From positions 1 to 18,952 of the forward strand of contig CAZPQN010000039.1 of NCBI GenBank assembly GCA_964588795.1: a DNA stretch of 18,952 nt. Direction: 5' to 3'. Shown here in pieces: positions 1-7,621 of this stretch (position 1 is its first letter; each line of letters begins with the position of its first letter). The notes below the pieces were generated by a model that searched no databases, was not told the DNA's origin, and worked only from the letters and a program-made list of their open reading frames with translations. The stretch is from CAZPQN01 sp964588795. GTDB taxonomy: Bacteria > Fidelibacterota > UBA2242. The position numbers were made by a program, and so were the translations under genes.

Positions 1-2291
1 GAGAAGTCCTGGGCAAGTATCACCCGCACGGCGACGCCGCTGTTTACGATACCCTAGTCAGAATGGCGCAGGATTTTTCTCTGCGCTATCCCCTGGTCGA
101 GGGTCAGGGCAACTTCGGGTCGATTGACGGCGATAGTCCTGCCGCCATGCGCTATACCGAAGCCCGCCTGAGTCGCATATCGGGCGAGCTGATGCGCGAC
201 CTTGACAAGGAAACCGTCCGCTTTACCGCCAATTTTGACGAATCACTGCAGGAGCCGACCCTCCTGCCGACGGCAGTGCCACTGCTGTTGGTCAATGGTT
301 CCAGCGGAATTGCAGTGGGGATGGCGACCAACATCCCGCCCCACAACCTGAAAGAGGTCTGCGACGCGGCCATTTATTTGATTGATAATCCGGAGGCCGG
401 CGTTGAGGAACTGCTCAAATTCATACCCGGACCGGATTTCCCTTCCGGCGGTTTTATCCTTGGGCGCAGTGAAATACGCCGTGCCTATGAAACCGGACGC
501 GGTGTAATTAAAATGCGCGCCCAGGCCTTTGTGGAAACCGCCAAGACGGGCAAAGAAAGTATTATTGTTTCCGAACTGCCCTATCAGGTTAATAAAGCCA
601 ATTTGATTGAGCGAATCGCGGATCTGGTGCGCGAAAAAGTCATCGAAGGCATTGCCGATATTCGCGACGAATCCGACAAGGACGGAATCCGGGTCGTCAT
701 TGAACTGCGTCGCGAAGCCTATGCCGAGGTTACTCTCAATCAACTTTACACCCATACGCAATTGCAGGAAAGCTTTGGCATCAACCTGTTGGCGCTGGTC
801 AACGGCGTGCCCCGCCAGCTGACTCTACGGGAAGCCCTGCAACATTTTATAGAATTCCGGCACGAAATCATTCTCAGGCGTACCCAATTTGAGTTGCGGG
901 CGGCCGAAGAAAAGGCGCACATTCTCGAAGGCCTGAAAATCGCGCTCGACAACATCGATGAAGTCATAGCCATTATCCGCGCCTCTCAATCTCCGGAAGA
1001 AGCCAAAAGCAACCTGATGGGGCGCTTTAAGCTTTCGGAGCGTCAGGCCCAGGCGATTCTCGACATGCGCCTGCAGAAACTGACCAGCTTGGAAGTCAGC
1101 AAAGTGGTTGCCGAATATAAGGAAACGCTGAAACTCATCGCCCGCCTGAAATACATCCTTGAAAATGTTGGCGAGCGAATGTTGATTATCAAAACCGAAC
1201 TCAAGGAATTGGTCGAGAAATACGGCGACGAGCGGCGCACCCAGATTATCGAGGACGAGGGTGAATTTTCCGTGGAGGACATGATCGCCGAGGAAGATAT
1301 GGTAATAACCATAACCCACAATGGTTTTATCAAGCGCTTTCCGGTGGACGCCTCGCGTCGTCAAAACCGCGGTGGGCGTGGCAGTCAAGGCGCCCAGGCC
1401 AAGGATGACGACTTTGTCCGCAATCTTTTTATCGCCAATACCCATGATTATCTATTGATATTTACCAACAATGGCCGGTGTTACTGGCTCAAGGTTCATG
1501 AAATCCCCCGCGCCGGCAAGGGCTCGCGTGGGCGCGCCATAGTGAACCTGATCAACACTCAGCCGGGCGAATTGGTGCGCGCGGTTTTAGGAGTCAAGGA
1601 ATTCGATGACCAGCACTATATTGTCATGGCAACCCAGAACGGCACGATCAAGAAAACCGCGCTGTCCGAGTTCGGCAACCCGCGCCGCACCGGTATCCGT
1701 GCCCTGAATGTCCGCGAGAACGACGACCTGATTGATGCGCAAATCACAAGCGGCAATCAGGATATCATTCTGGGCACGGCATATGGTAAATCAGTGCGTT
1801 TCCGCGAGGCGGATGTCCGCGCAATGGGACGTACCGCCGCCGGTGTGCGTGGTGTTCGCCTCTCTGCCAAAGACGATCGCGTCGTCGGCATGGTGACTGT
1901 AAAAAATGAAAGCGGAACAATTTTGGCCGTCTCCGAAAATGGCTATGGCAAGCGTTCGGATGTGATTGACTATCCGGTTATTCATCGGGGAGGCAAAGGC
2001 GTCATTACCCTGAAAACTTCCGTGCGCAATGGCAAGATGATTTCCCTCCGCGAGGTCGTAGATACTGACGACCTGATGATCATTACAGCCAAGGGCGTTT
2101 TGATTCGTTTGCCGGTGGCCAGCATCCGTACCATTAGTCGCAATACGCAGGGCGTGCGCCTGATCCGCCTCGATGAGAACGACCTGATTTCAGCGGTCAC
2201 CCGGGTGGTTGAGTCGGAAGACAAAGACGATCAGGAGCAGAACGGCGAGCCAACCCTACCTGGCCTTGACGAGAGTACGCCGGAAGATTGA
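1..2291 (+). CDS. gyrA: DNA gyrase subunit A, 5'-truncated by the window edge
   Basis: This is the breakage-reunion subunit of the type IIA topoisomerase that introduces negative supercoils (A2B2 with GyrB, cytoplasm). The frame is open from base 3 and the first visible residues, EVLGKYHPHGD, lie in the quinolone-resistance region, so roughly 75-80 N-terminal residues are missing. The catalytic tyrosine is in AAMRYTE (codon 153-155). The position equivalent to E. coli Ser83 is Ala (GDAAVYD), while the Asp87 equivalent is kept. The C-terminal beta-pinwheel carries a GyrA-box variant, QNRGGRG (1362-1382), which marks gyrase rather than ParC/topoisomerase IV. The protein ends in an acidic tail (ESEDKDDQEQ... 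ending STPED), a kind of tail known to modulate supercoiling in some gyrases. yggS follows after 25 bp. Identity is very secure; only the start lies outside the window. Confidence 0.98.
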   Translation, partial: EVLGKYHPHGDAAVYDTLVRMAQDFSLRYPLVEGQGNFGSIDGDSPAAMRYTEARLSRISGELMRDLDKETVRFTANFDESLQEPTLLPTAVPLLLVNGSSGIAVGMATNIPPHNLKEVCDAAIYLIDNPEAGVEELLKFIPGPDFPSGGFILGRSEIRRAYETGRGVIKMRAQAFVETAKTGKESIIVSELPYQVNKANLIERIADLVREKVIEGIADIRDESDKDGIRVVIELRREAYAEVTLNQLYTHTQLQESFGINLLALVNGVPRQLTLREALQHFIEFRHEIILRRTQFELRAAEEKAHILEGLKIALDNIDEVIAIIRASQSPEEAKSNLMGRFKLSERQAQAILDMRLQKLTSLEVSKVVAEYKETLKLIARLKYILENVGERMLIIKTELKELVEKYGDERRTQIIEDEGEFSVEDMIAEEDMVITITHNGFIKRFPVDASRRQNRGGRGSQGAQAKDDDFVRNLFIANTHDYLLIFTNNGRCYWLKVHEIPRAGKGSRGRAIVNLINTQPGELVRAVLGVKEFDDQHYIVMATQNGTIKKTALSEFGNPRRTGIRALNVRENDDLIDAQITSGNQDIILGTAYGKSVRFREADVRAMGRTAAGVRGVRLSAKDDRVVGMVTVKNESGTILAVSENGYGKRSDVIDYPVIHRGGKGVITLKTSVRNGKMISLREVVDTDDLMIITAKGVLIRLPVASIRTISRNTQGVRLIRLDENDLISAVTRVVESEDKDDQEQNGEPTLPGLDESTPED

Positions 2292-2316
2292 AATGCCAGC
2301 AATATGCTGAGAAAAT

Positions 2317-3024
2317 ATGATGCTGACCGCAATCGGAACCAATCTGCAGGCCATACGGGAAAAAATAGCACGGGCGGCGGAACGCGCGGGTCGTAATCCC
2401 GCTGAAATCAGCCTGGTGGCTGTTACCAAAACCTGCTCTCTGGAAGTAATCCGGGCCGCCTACTCAGCAGGGCTCAGGGATTTTGGCGAGAATCGTCTAC
2501 AGGAAGCCATTCCGAAAATCGAGGCTCTACGAAATCTGGCGAACCTGCGCTGGCACATGATCGGCCACCTACAAAGCAATAAAGCCCGCAAGTGCGCTGA
2601 TTATTTTCATATGATTCAGTCGGTTGATACGTTTGAACTCGCCCAGCGACTGTCTCTTCACGGGGCGCAAACCAATCGCCCCATCCGGATTTTGGTGGAA
2701 GTCAATACCTCGGGAGAGGCGACGAAGTTTGGCTACCCTACGGAAAATTTACTGGACGAAATCGGGCGCCTAGCAGACCTTCCGCATTTGCAAATAGCCG
2801 GGCTGATGACAATCGGCCCCCTTACCAGAGACGAGCGCCGTGTACGCCAGGCCTTTATCGTCCTGCGCGAATTGTTCGAGAGAATTCAAAGCCGGCCCGG
2901 ACTGAGCGAGGAATTTAAAATCCTTTCGATGGGCATGACTGATGACTTTGAGCTGGCAATCGCGGAAGGCTCGAATATGCTCCGTATCGGGCGTGGACTT
3001 TTTGGGGAAAGACGGATGCAATGA
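2317..3024 (+). CDS. yggS: YggS/PLPBP family pyridoxal-phosphate homeostasis protein
   Basis: A 235-residue protein of the YggS/PROSC family, which folds like the N-terminal barrel of alanine racemase, binds PLP and buffers vitamin B6 and amino-acid/keto-acid pools in the cytoplasm. It has no known catalytic activity. The PLP lysine is expected at K38 in LVAVTKT. Other family blocks are present: FGENRLQEA (56-64), WHMIGHLQSNKARK (79-92), SVD (102-104), and the phosphate-binding region LSMGMTDDFELAIAEGSNML (203-222) followed by RIGRGLFGER. Length is normal. ATG at 2317 or the next codon at 2320 is the start; the preceding ribosome-binding site is poor. The stop overlaps the divIVA start as ATGA. 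In many bacteria yggS sits beside division genes, and the following divIVA-domain gene fits that pattern, although sepF and yggT are absent here. Confidence 0.95.
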   Translation: MMLTAIGTNLQAIREKIARAAERAGRNPAEISLVAVTKTCSLEVIRAAYSAGLRDFGENRLQEAIPKIEALRNLANLRWHMIGHLQSNKARKCADYFHMIQSVDTFELAQRLSLHGAQTNRPIRILVEVNTSGEATKFGYPTENLLDEIGRLADLPHLQIAGLMTIGPLTRDERRVRQAFIVLRELFERIQSRPGLSEEFKILSMGMTDDFELAIAEGSNMLRIGRGLFGERRMQ

Positions 3025-3434
3025 AGATTAAAGCGGGAGATATACGCGGACACCAATTCAAAAAAAGTTGGCGGGGTTACGATCCAGTTGAAGTCCGCTA
3101 TTTTCTGGAAATGTTGGCGGAAGAATTTGGTAGCCTGCAAGAGAGACTTACCCAATACGAACGCGAGTCAGAGGCCCGCGCGGCCCTGTCACAGACCGCG
3201 ACCTCGATCCGGGAAGCCCGTCAACAGGCACAGGGTATTGTTCATGATGCCGAATCGGTCGCCGCGGAAACCCTGAAAAATGCTAAGGCCGATCGCGAAG
3301 AAATTAAAAGAACGGTTGACAAACTCATCATTCAACGAGATAAGCTGGTTAACGATATACAAACCATCGTCAAAACTGCGTCACAGCTCATCGAAGCCTA
3401 CTGCACGGAAGAGGATTTTAATGAAGACGAATAA
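3021..3434 (+). CDS. divIVA: DivIVA-domain coiled-coil protein
   Basis: A 137-residue DivIVA-family protein. The family binds curved or septal membrane and scaffolds division or polar proteins. The N-terminal domain aligns without gaps to the Bacillus DivIVA crossed-loop region: D7-I8 ... F13-K-K-S-W17-R18-G19-Y20-D21-P, then VEVRYFLEML. Position 17, a membrane-inserting Phe in Bacillus, is Trp here, and Arg18 is kept, so membrane binding is plausible. From about residue 35 to 125 the sequence is a continuous, charged, Ala- and Glu-rich helix expected to form a coiled coil. The tail is acidic (EEDFNEDE). It is short compared with Gram-positive DivIVA (about 160-250). The start overlaps yggS by 4 bp (ATGA), which implies translational coupling. 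The last 14 bp overlap the next gene. The specific partner is unknown. Confidence 0.87.
   Translation: MKIKAGDIRGHQFKKSWRGYDPVEVRYFLEMLAEEFGSLQERLTQYERESEARAALSQTATSIREARQQAQGIVHDAESVAAETLKNAKADREEIKRTVDKLIIQRDKLVNDIQTIVKTASQLIEAYCTEEDFNEDE
3407..3414 (+). promoter_or_regulatory. Shine-Dalgarno for the PNP-like gene
   Basis: GGAAGAGG lies 6 bases before ATG 3421, inside the 3' end of divIVA. It decides the start: the open frame extends upstream to 3280, but a start there would bury almost half of divIVA. Confidence 0.75.
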
Positions 3435-4077
3435 CAGTCACCGGCGCGAGCAGAAAACACAGGGCGTGGTTACGACCGCACCCCTGACCGCGACGATGCT
3501 TGCCGGGTGGCCAAACGTCTCGACAGCGGCTTGGGGTAAAATGTTGCAACGGGGTCGGCAGTATTTAGCGATCCTACCGGTTAGTGCGCAGGTAATTCAT
3601 TGGCGGGATGCCGTACGAACGATGATGGCCAATGGAGTTGAACGCATTCTACTCATTGGAAACGGGCGTCCGCTCCACGTTGCCCCAGCCGCCGTGGGCA
3701 TTATTGTTACCGACCACATCAATGTTAGCGGGGTCAATCCTCTGATGGGACCGAACGCCGGGCAATTCGGTCCGCGCTTTCCGGACATGTCGCATGCCTA
3801 CGATGCGGAACTCAGCCAGACTATCAAACGGGTAGCAGAACAAAATGCCCTGCAACTGCCGGAGAGGTTGCTTTTAGCGCCAAAGGACATTAATGTGCGC
3901 ACGGAGCTCGAAGAGACCATCATCAGTCAAAACCAGATTGGCGCCCTGTCTCGGGATGTATTTGCCGGTGCCATTGTGGCCAAGCACGGCAACCGCCTCT
4001 GCGCCGGAGTGGTTTTTTTCGAAACTGCGCCACAAACGAGTGTAGAAATCCTGATCAGAGGAGCCGGTTTACTCTAA
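3421..4077 (+). CDS. Degenerate purine nucleoside phosphorylase-like protein
   Basis: A 218-residue protein with one unmistakable PNP-family block at residues 96-131: VTDHINVSGVNPLMGPN, then FGPRFPDMSHAYDAEL. This corresponds to the hexose/phosphate-side region of trimeric PunA-type phosphorylases. Around it, the family's working motifs are missing or replaced. There is no N-terminal GSGLG phosphate loop, no GRxHxYEGY block (only RGRQYLAILP), no TNAAGG (LIGNGRPLH instead), no GPSFETPAE (APKDINVRTELE instead), no GMSTVPE (GALSRDVF instead), and the catalytic VITN asparagine position reads VFFET. It is also about 50 residues shorter than a usual PunA. The frame is intact, so a pseudoenzyme or a protein with a changed role is likelier than decay. 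It overlaps divIVA by 14 bp and probably belongs to the same operon. No signal peptide is seen. Fold assignment is fairly safe; catalysis is doubtful. Confidence 0.72.
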   Translation: MKTNNSHRREQKTQGVVTTAPLTATMLAGWPNVSTAAWGKMLQRGRQYLAILPVSAQVIHWRDAVRTMMANGVERILLIGNGRPLHVAPAAVGIIVTDHINVSGVNPLMGPNAGQFGPRFPDMSHAYDAELSQTIKRVAEQNALQLPERLLLAPKDINVRTELEETIISQNQIGALSRDVFAGAIVAKHGNRLCAGVVFFETAPQTSVEILIRGAGLL

Positions 4078-4125
4078 AAGCTAATTTTTCCGCCAGCCGG
4101 AACCATGCTGTTTTCTGACAGGAGG

Positions 4126-4168
4126 GCCGTTGAGCGAGATTGCGTTTTCACAAGTCGGCGTTTTTTTA
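4126..4168 (+). terminator. Weak candidate intrinsic terminator
   Basis: In the 125-bp gap after the PNP-like gene, GCCGTTG (4126-4132) can pair with CAA..CGGC (4151-4159) with a 2-base bulge and an 18-base loop, followed by a run of seven T (4161-4167). The stem is imperfect and the loop large, so this is only suggestive. The rest of the gap (4078-4202) shows nothing else that I can support. Confidence 0.28.
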
Positions 4169-4202
4169 TAGATTCTGCCGCTATTGATATTCGCGTCGCA
4201 TA

Positions 4203-5957
4203 GTGTTGATCAAATCTAACCATCAGTCGGAAATACGCCGAAGCAGAACGGTGCTTTTCAATGTCCTGCTCCTGTTGGTGTTGTTAGGCAATGACGCTGA
4301 CGGTCTTCAGAAAGCAGCAGCGTCTGACGATACCCCTCAGCGGGTTTGGATTTATTTAAAACCGGAAGCGGTCCAGTGGCTTCCGGGGCCGGCATACACA
4401 GCAAGATCTACCAACCGCCCTGAATCAGAGGTCCCCGCCCGTTTAGATCCTGTTCCGGACGAATCAGCGACGGCTCTGATTGAGCAGAACGTACTGCGGG
4501 TGAGATTTTTTTCCCGCAGTCTGCAGGCCTTCAGCGCCGAAGCCACCAAAGAACAGGTTGGAATTCTGGCCGGAATGCCACAGGTCCAGAAAATCGATTA
4601 TGTAAAAACGCTGGTGAGAATTCCGCAGGACGAAATGCAGGTTGAAATTGGTGGGCCGAGACATGCCAAGGCGAGTGGAGCGCTTTCTGACCAGCATCTC
4701 GAGCAACTGAACATCCTGCGGCTACACGCCCGCGGCATCACCGGTCGTGGCGTCCGGATAGGCCTGATTGACACAGGTTATTACAAACGCCACGCCGCGT
4801 TTCGACGGTTGATTGATAGCGGGCGTCTGATAGCCGAGCGAGATTTTATTTTTGACGACAATGACACGGATGACGAAGATGATGGCGACATAACCTTCGC
4901 GTATCGGCAGAGCAGTCACGGGACAGCGGTCTGGGGGCTGATCGCGGCTTACGATTCGGCAACCTATTACGGTGCGGCCTATGACGCCGAATTTTTATTA
5001 GCCAAGACCGAACGTTATGGCAGTGAAAACAGGACCGATGAAGACGATTTCGTGGCGGGCGTAGAATGGTGTGAGCGTCATGGCGCGGCGATCATATCGG
5101 TTTCATTGGGCTACCGCGAAATGGACAATTACACCTATAAATTCTGGGAGATGGATGGCAAAACGACGGTCACCGCACGGGCCGCCAACTGGGCTTTTGA
5201 ACGTGGGATCCTGTTGGTTGCTTCTGCCGGAAACGAAGGCCAGGAATCGGTCAAATTTCCGGATGGCGGTCTCGGATCGCCGGCGGACGCATTCGGAGCG
5301 CTGGCGGTTGGAGCGGTGGATGCCAACGGCACGCTCTGGTCGTATAGCTCTTTCGGACCGACTTACGATGGCCGGACAAAGCCCGAGCTCTGTGCCCGTG
5401 GTTTCCAGACCAATTATGTCTGGAATGCCGGAGAAACGTCTTATACATATGGCAACGGTACTTCACTGGCGGCTCCGCTGATCGCAGGTTCAGCCGCACT
5501 GGTATTGCAGGCCCATCCCAAGTTGCGTCCGGCTGAAATAATGGCCGCATTAAAAATGTATGCCTCGCGGTCCGCGGTGCCGGATCGAAAATACGGCTGG
5601 GGCATTCCCAACGTATTCAACAGCGTTTTCAAATATAAAAGCCCGGAGCGCATCGGTATCGAAGTCGGACGCCGGGAAATCGCCACCTACCCCAACCCGG
5701 CCAAGTCGAACGTCAATTTCTACTTTGTCTGGCATCGCGCCGTACCCGTCGCTTCCGACGCGACATTGACGGTCTATGATCTGCAGGGAAAACTGGTTTA
5801 CCAGAAGCGTCTCGCCAGCGACTATTATGGCAGAGACGCCCAGATTGCCTGGGATCTGGTAGATAACCAAGGATGCCCCGTACCCGCCGGAGTGTATCTC
5901 GTACGCCTGCAGAACAGTGCATACAATAAGACCGGTAAATTTCTGATCCTACGGTAA
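4203..5957 (+). CDS. Secreted S8 subtilisin-like serine protease with C-terminal sorting-type domain
   Basis: A 584-residue exported subtilase. The start is GTG 4203 (TTG 4206 is possible); an in-frame TGA at 4185 rules out a longer form, and no good ribosome-binding site is visible. The N-terminus has basic residues and a hydrophobic stretch (LFNVLLLLVLL, about residues 18-28), consistent with a signal peptide, then a propeptide-like region up to about residue 165. The catalytic triad is complete: D190 in GLIDTGY, H239 in SSHGTAVWG, S421 in GNGTSLAAP. The oxyanion Asn is N344 in SAGNEG. An acidic insertion (DDNDTDDEDDGD) between Asp and His may bind calcium. Residues about 493-584 form a separate domain beginning YPNPAK (496-501) and ending GVYLVRLQNS...KFLILR, typical of type IX (Por) sorting tails or FlgD-like Ig domains. 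It therefore probably acts outside the cell or on its surface. It reads toward the ECF unit 59 bp downstream. Confidence 0.93.
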   Translation: MLIKSNHQSEIRRSRTVLFNVLLLLVLLGNDADGLQKAAASDDTPQRVWIYLKPEAVQWLPGPAYTARSTNRPESEVPARLDPVPDESATALIEQNVLRVRFFSRSLQAFSAEATKEQVGILAGMPQVQKIDYVKTLVRIPQDEMQVEIGGPRHAKASGALSDQHLEQLNILRLHARGITGRGVRIGLIDTGYYKRHAAFRRLIDSGRLIAERDFIFDDNDTDDEDDGDITFAYRQSSHGTAVWGLIAAYDSATYYGAAYDAEFLLAKTERYGSENRTDEDDFVAGVEWCERHGAAIISVSLGYREMDNYTYKFWEMDGKTTVTARAANWAFERGILLVASAGNEGQESVKFPDGGLGSPADAFGALAVGAVDANGTLWSYSSFGPTYDGRTKPELCARGFQTNYVWNAGETSYTYGNGTSLAAPLIAGSAALVLQAHPKLRPAEIMAALKMYASRSAVPDRKYGWGIPNVFNSVFKYKSPERIGIEVGRREIATYPNPAKSNVNFYFVWHRAVPVASDATLTVYDLQGKLVYQKRLASDYYGRDAQIAWDLVDNQGCPVPAGVYLVRLQNSAYNKTGKFLILR

Positions 5958-5969
5958 GGAAGGCAGTGA

Positions 5970-5996
5970 CAACCTTTGCACGAAGGTTCAATCTAA
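5970..5996 (+). promoter_or_regulatory. Inverted repeat / possible ECF-type promoter before the sigma factor gene
   Basis: Between the protease and the sigma gene, AACCTT (5971-5976) and AAGGTT (5983-5988) form a perfect 6-bp inverted repeat with a 6-base loop. The same stretch can be read as CAACCTT, 15 bases, TCTAA (5992-5996), which resembles the AAC-centred -35 and TCTRA -10 of ECF promoters and would allow autoregulation. Against this, transcription starting about 7 bases after 5996 would begin inside the GGGAG ribosome-binding site (6001-6005). A hairpin or operator is the alternative. Confidence 0.3.
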
Positions 5997-6016
5997 GGCA
6001 GGGAGATGTGTAGCGT

Positions 6017-6571
6017 ATGGAAAAGGCAGAAATAGAGTTAATTGAAAAAATTCAGAATGGCGATAAAATGGCGTTTGGCAAACTAATGGAAAGATACGGC
6101 GAAAGGGTCATGGGACTTGCCTTCCACTTTACACGCAATTGTCAGGACGCCGAAGATTTGTATCAGGAGACCTTTCTACGCGTGTACCGCAACCTCTCCA
6201 GCTTTCGCTTTGAGAGTGAATTTTACACCTGGCTTTACCGGATTCTTGCCAACCAGGCGTTTAATTTATACAACAAGCGCAAGCGCATGAGTTATGCCGA
6301 TCCGGGGGAGGGTGATTACCTGTGGGACACCCTGCCGGCGGATGCGGAAGACGAAGCCGACCAGGCGACATTTCGTACCTCTCTGCGCGAACAGATTGAC
6401 CATGCCCTGCGCCAATTGTCGGCGCAACAGCGGGTGGTCTTTGTGCTTAAACACTATGAGGGCAAGAAAATCCGCGATATCGCCGTTCTATTAGACTGCA
6501 CCGAAGGCACGGTCAAGCGCTACCTGTTTCGGGCGACCCGCCGCCTGCAAGCCATTTTAGCGGAGTCATGA
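6017..6571 (+). CDS. ECF-type RNA polymerase sigma factor
   Basis: A 184-residue group 4 (ECF) sigma-70 factor that directs RNA polymerase to a specific promoter set. Region 2 spans about residues 24-90, with the typical run ERYGERVMGLAFHFTRNCQD, then AEDLYQETFLRVYRNL, and the -10-binding helix FYTWLYRILANQAFNLYNKR. A short acidic linker (about 95-118) replaces region 3. Region 4 (about 127-178) carries the helix-turn-helix IRDIAVLLDCTEGTVKRYLF, ending RATRRLQAIL. ATG 6017 is preceded by GGGAG at 6001-6005, an 11-base spacing. The next gene is a zinc-finger anti-sigma factor whose ribosome-binding site overlaps this gene's stop codon, so the pair is translated together. It presumably stays bound to the anti-sigma factor at the inner membrane until a signal arrives. 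Confidence 0.96.
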   Translation: MEKAEIELIEKIQNGDKMAFGKLMERYGERVMGLAFHFTRNCQDAEDLYQETFLRVYRNLSSFRFESEFYTWLYRILANQAFNLYNKRKRMSYADPGEGDYLWDTLPADAEDEADQATFRTSLREQIDHALRQLSAQQRVVFVLKHYEGKKIRDIAVLLDCTEGTVKRYLFRATRRLQAILAES

Positions 6572-6577
6572 AGGAGG
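6571..6577 (+). promoter_or_regulatory. Shine-Dalgarno that sets the anti-sigma start
   Basis: AAGGAGG abuts an upstream in-frame ATG at 6578 with no spacing, but lies 6 bases before ATG 6584, the usual distance. ATG 6584 is therefore the likely start. The site begins on the last base of the sigma factor stop codon. Confidence 0.8.
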
Positions 6578-6583
6578 ATGAAT

Positions 6584-7609
6584 ATGCCACACACTAAACG
6601 CACCGAAGAACAACTTCTACTCTTCTTTTACAATGAATTAAATGAAAAAGAGCGGCGAGCCATGCAACTGCATCTGGAGCAGTGCTCCACTTGCCGTCAG
6701 CAGCTGGAACAATTGCAGAGCATGCGCGCGAAATTGGTTGACACTCCGCGCATCACCCCGGCTGAAGAACTGCTTCTGCGCCTTAATCGCAGGGTTATGC
6801 TGGAAATCGGCGACAGGCACAGTGCCCGATTCGCCGGCTTGAGACAATTTATTGAAGATGTCCGGGAGACACTGAGCGAGGCATTGGCCCAGCCGCGTTA
6901 CCAGCTGGTAGCCGCGTCGCTGACATTCGTCATTGGCTTATATATTGGCCGGTTGTGGTTTGCGGACGCCGGGCAACCGGCGACAGGCGGGCTGGCAGAT
7001 CTGGTCAGAAATAATTACACGCTGACGGAAGGCGAGAGCAATGATATGCAAAAACTGATTGCCGCCTATCTGTTGAATACGGGCGGGTTGCGAATCGAGA
7101 ACCTCCGGCCGGTCGAAAACGGCACGGCGGGCAGTAAACAAATTGCCCTTAAGCTAAAGATGGAGGACGACCTGGCGCTGAAAGGCGACCTCATGGATCC
7201 CACGATTCAGCGGATGCTGATGTATTCCGCACGACACGATCAGGACGCGGAGCGGCGCCAAATGGCGGTGCAACTCCTGGCCGGCCTGCCGCAAAACACC
7301 GGCGTCAGCGCCACCCTGGCCGCGGTATTGGTGCACGATACAGATGAAGAGGTGCGTCTGTTGGCGTTACGCAAGCTGGCCAGCCGGGATTTGACCGACC
7401 AGACCATTGACGCCTACAAGCTGGCGGCCATGCGCGACCCCAATCCTACGATCCGGAGGATGGCCTTGGAACGTTTAGCGCGAAACGCGGATGAGCAGCT
7501 GATTCCCGTGTTGGTGCTGATCACTACGCGGGAAACCGATGAAGAATTGCGAATGCTCGCCCAGCGGACACTGGAAAAGATCACTGTGAAAAGCAATGTA
7601 GTCAAATAG
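6584..7609 (+). CDS. Membrane anti-sigma factor: zinc-finger N-terminus, one TM helix, HEAT-repeat C-terminus
   Basis: A 341-residue protein. The N-terminal domain is a zinc-binding anti-sigma (ZAS, zf-HC2-like) domain with H30-x3-C34-x2-C37 (HLEQCSTC), the element that grips ECF sigma factors in the cytoplasm. One hydrophobic segment follows at about 108-126 (LVAASLTFVIGLYIG), so the rest should lie in the periplasm. After a linker, residues about 206-335 form some four helical repeats of about 33 residues with HEAT-like signatures: DAERRQMAVQLLAG, DEEVRLLALRKLAS, NPTIRRMALERLAR, DEELRMLAQRTLEK. A HEAT solenoid usually binds another protein, so this part is the likely signal-receiving or partner-binding domain. 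Downstream are two predicted beta-repeat envelope proteins, plausible partners or targets. The zinc motif and operon position make the anti-sigma role secure; sensing by the HEAT part is inference. Confidence 0.9.
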   Translation: MPHTKRTEEQLLLFFYNELNEKERRAMQLHLEQCSTCRQQLEQLQSMRAKLVDTPRITPAEELLLRLNRRVMLEIGDRHSARFAGLRQFIEDVRETLSEALAQPRYQLVAASLTFVIGLYIGRLWFADAGQPATGGLADLVRNNYTLTEGESNDMQKLIAAYLLNTGGLRIENLRPVENGTAGSKQIALKLKMEDDLALKGDLMDPTIQRMLMYSARHDQDAERRQMAVQLLAGLPQNTGVSATLAAVLVHDTDEEVRLLALRKLASRDLTDQTIDAYKLAAMRDPNPTIRRMALERLARNADEQLIPVLVLITTRETDEELRMLAQRTLEKITVKSNVVK

Positions 7610-7621
7610 AGGTTGAAGTAT

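Noticed and set aside
825..1445. 206-codon - strand frame inside gyrA
   Set aside because: It is an antisense shadow of a conserved coding region with no independent start signal or recognisable domain.
3280..3420. Upstream extension of the PNP-like gene
   Set aside because: It would overlap most of the second half of divIVA in another frame; a good ribosome-binding site supports ATG 3421.
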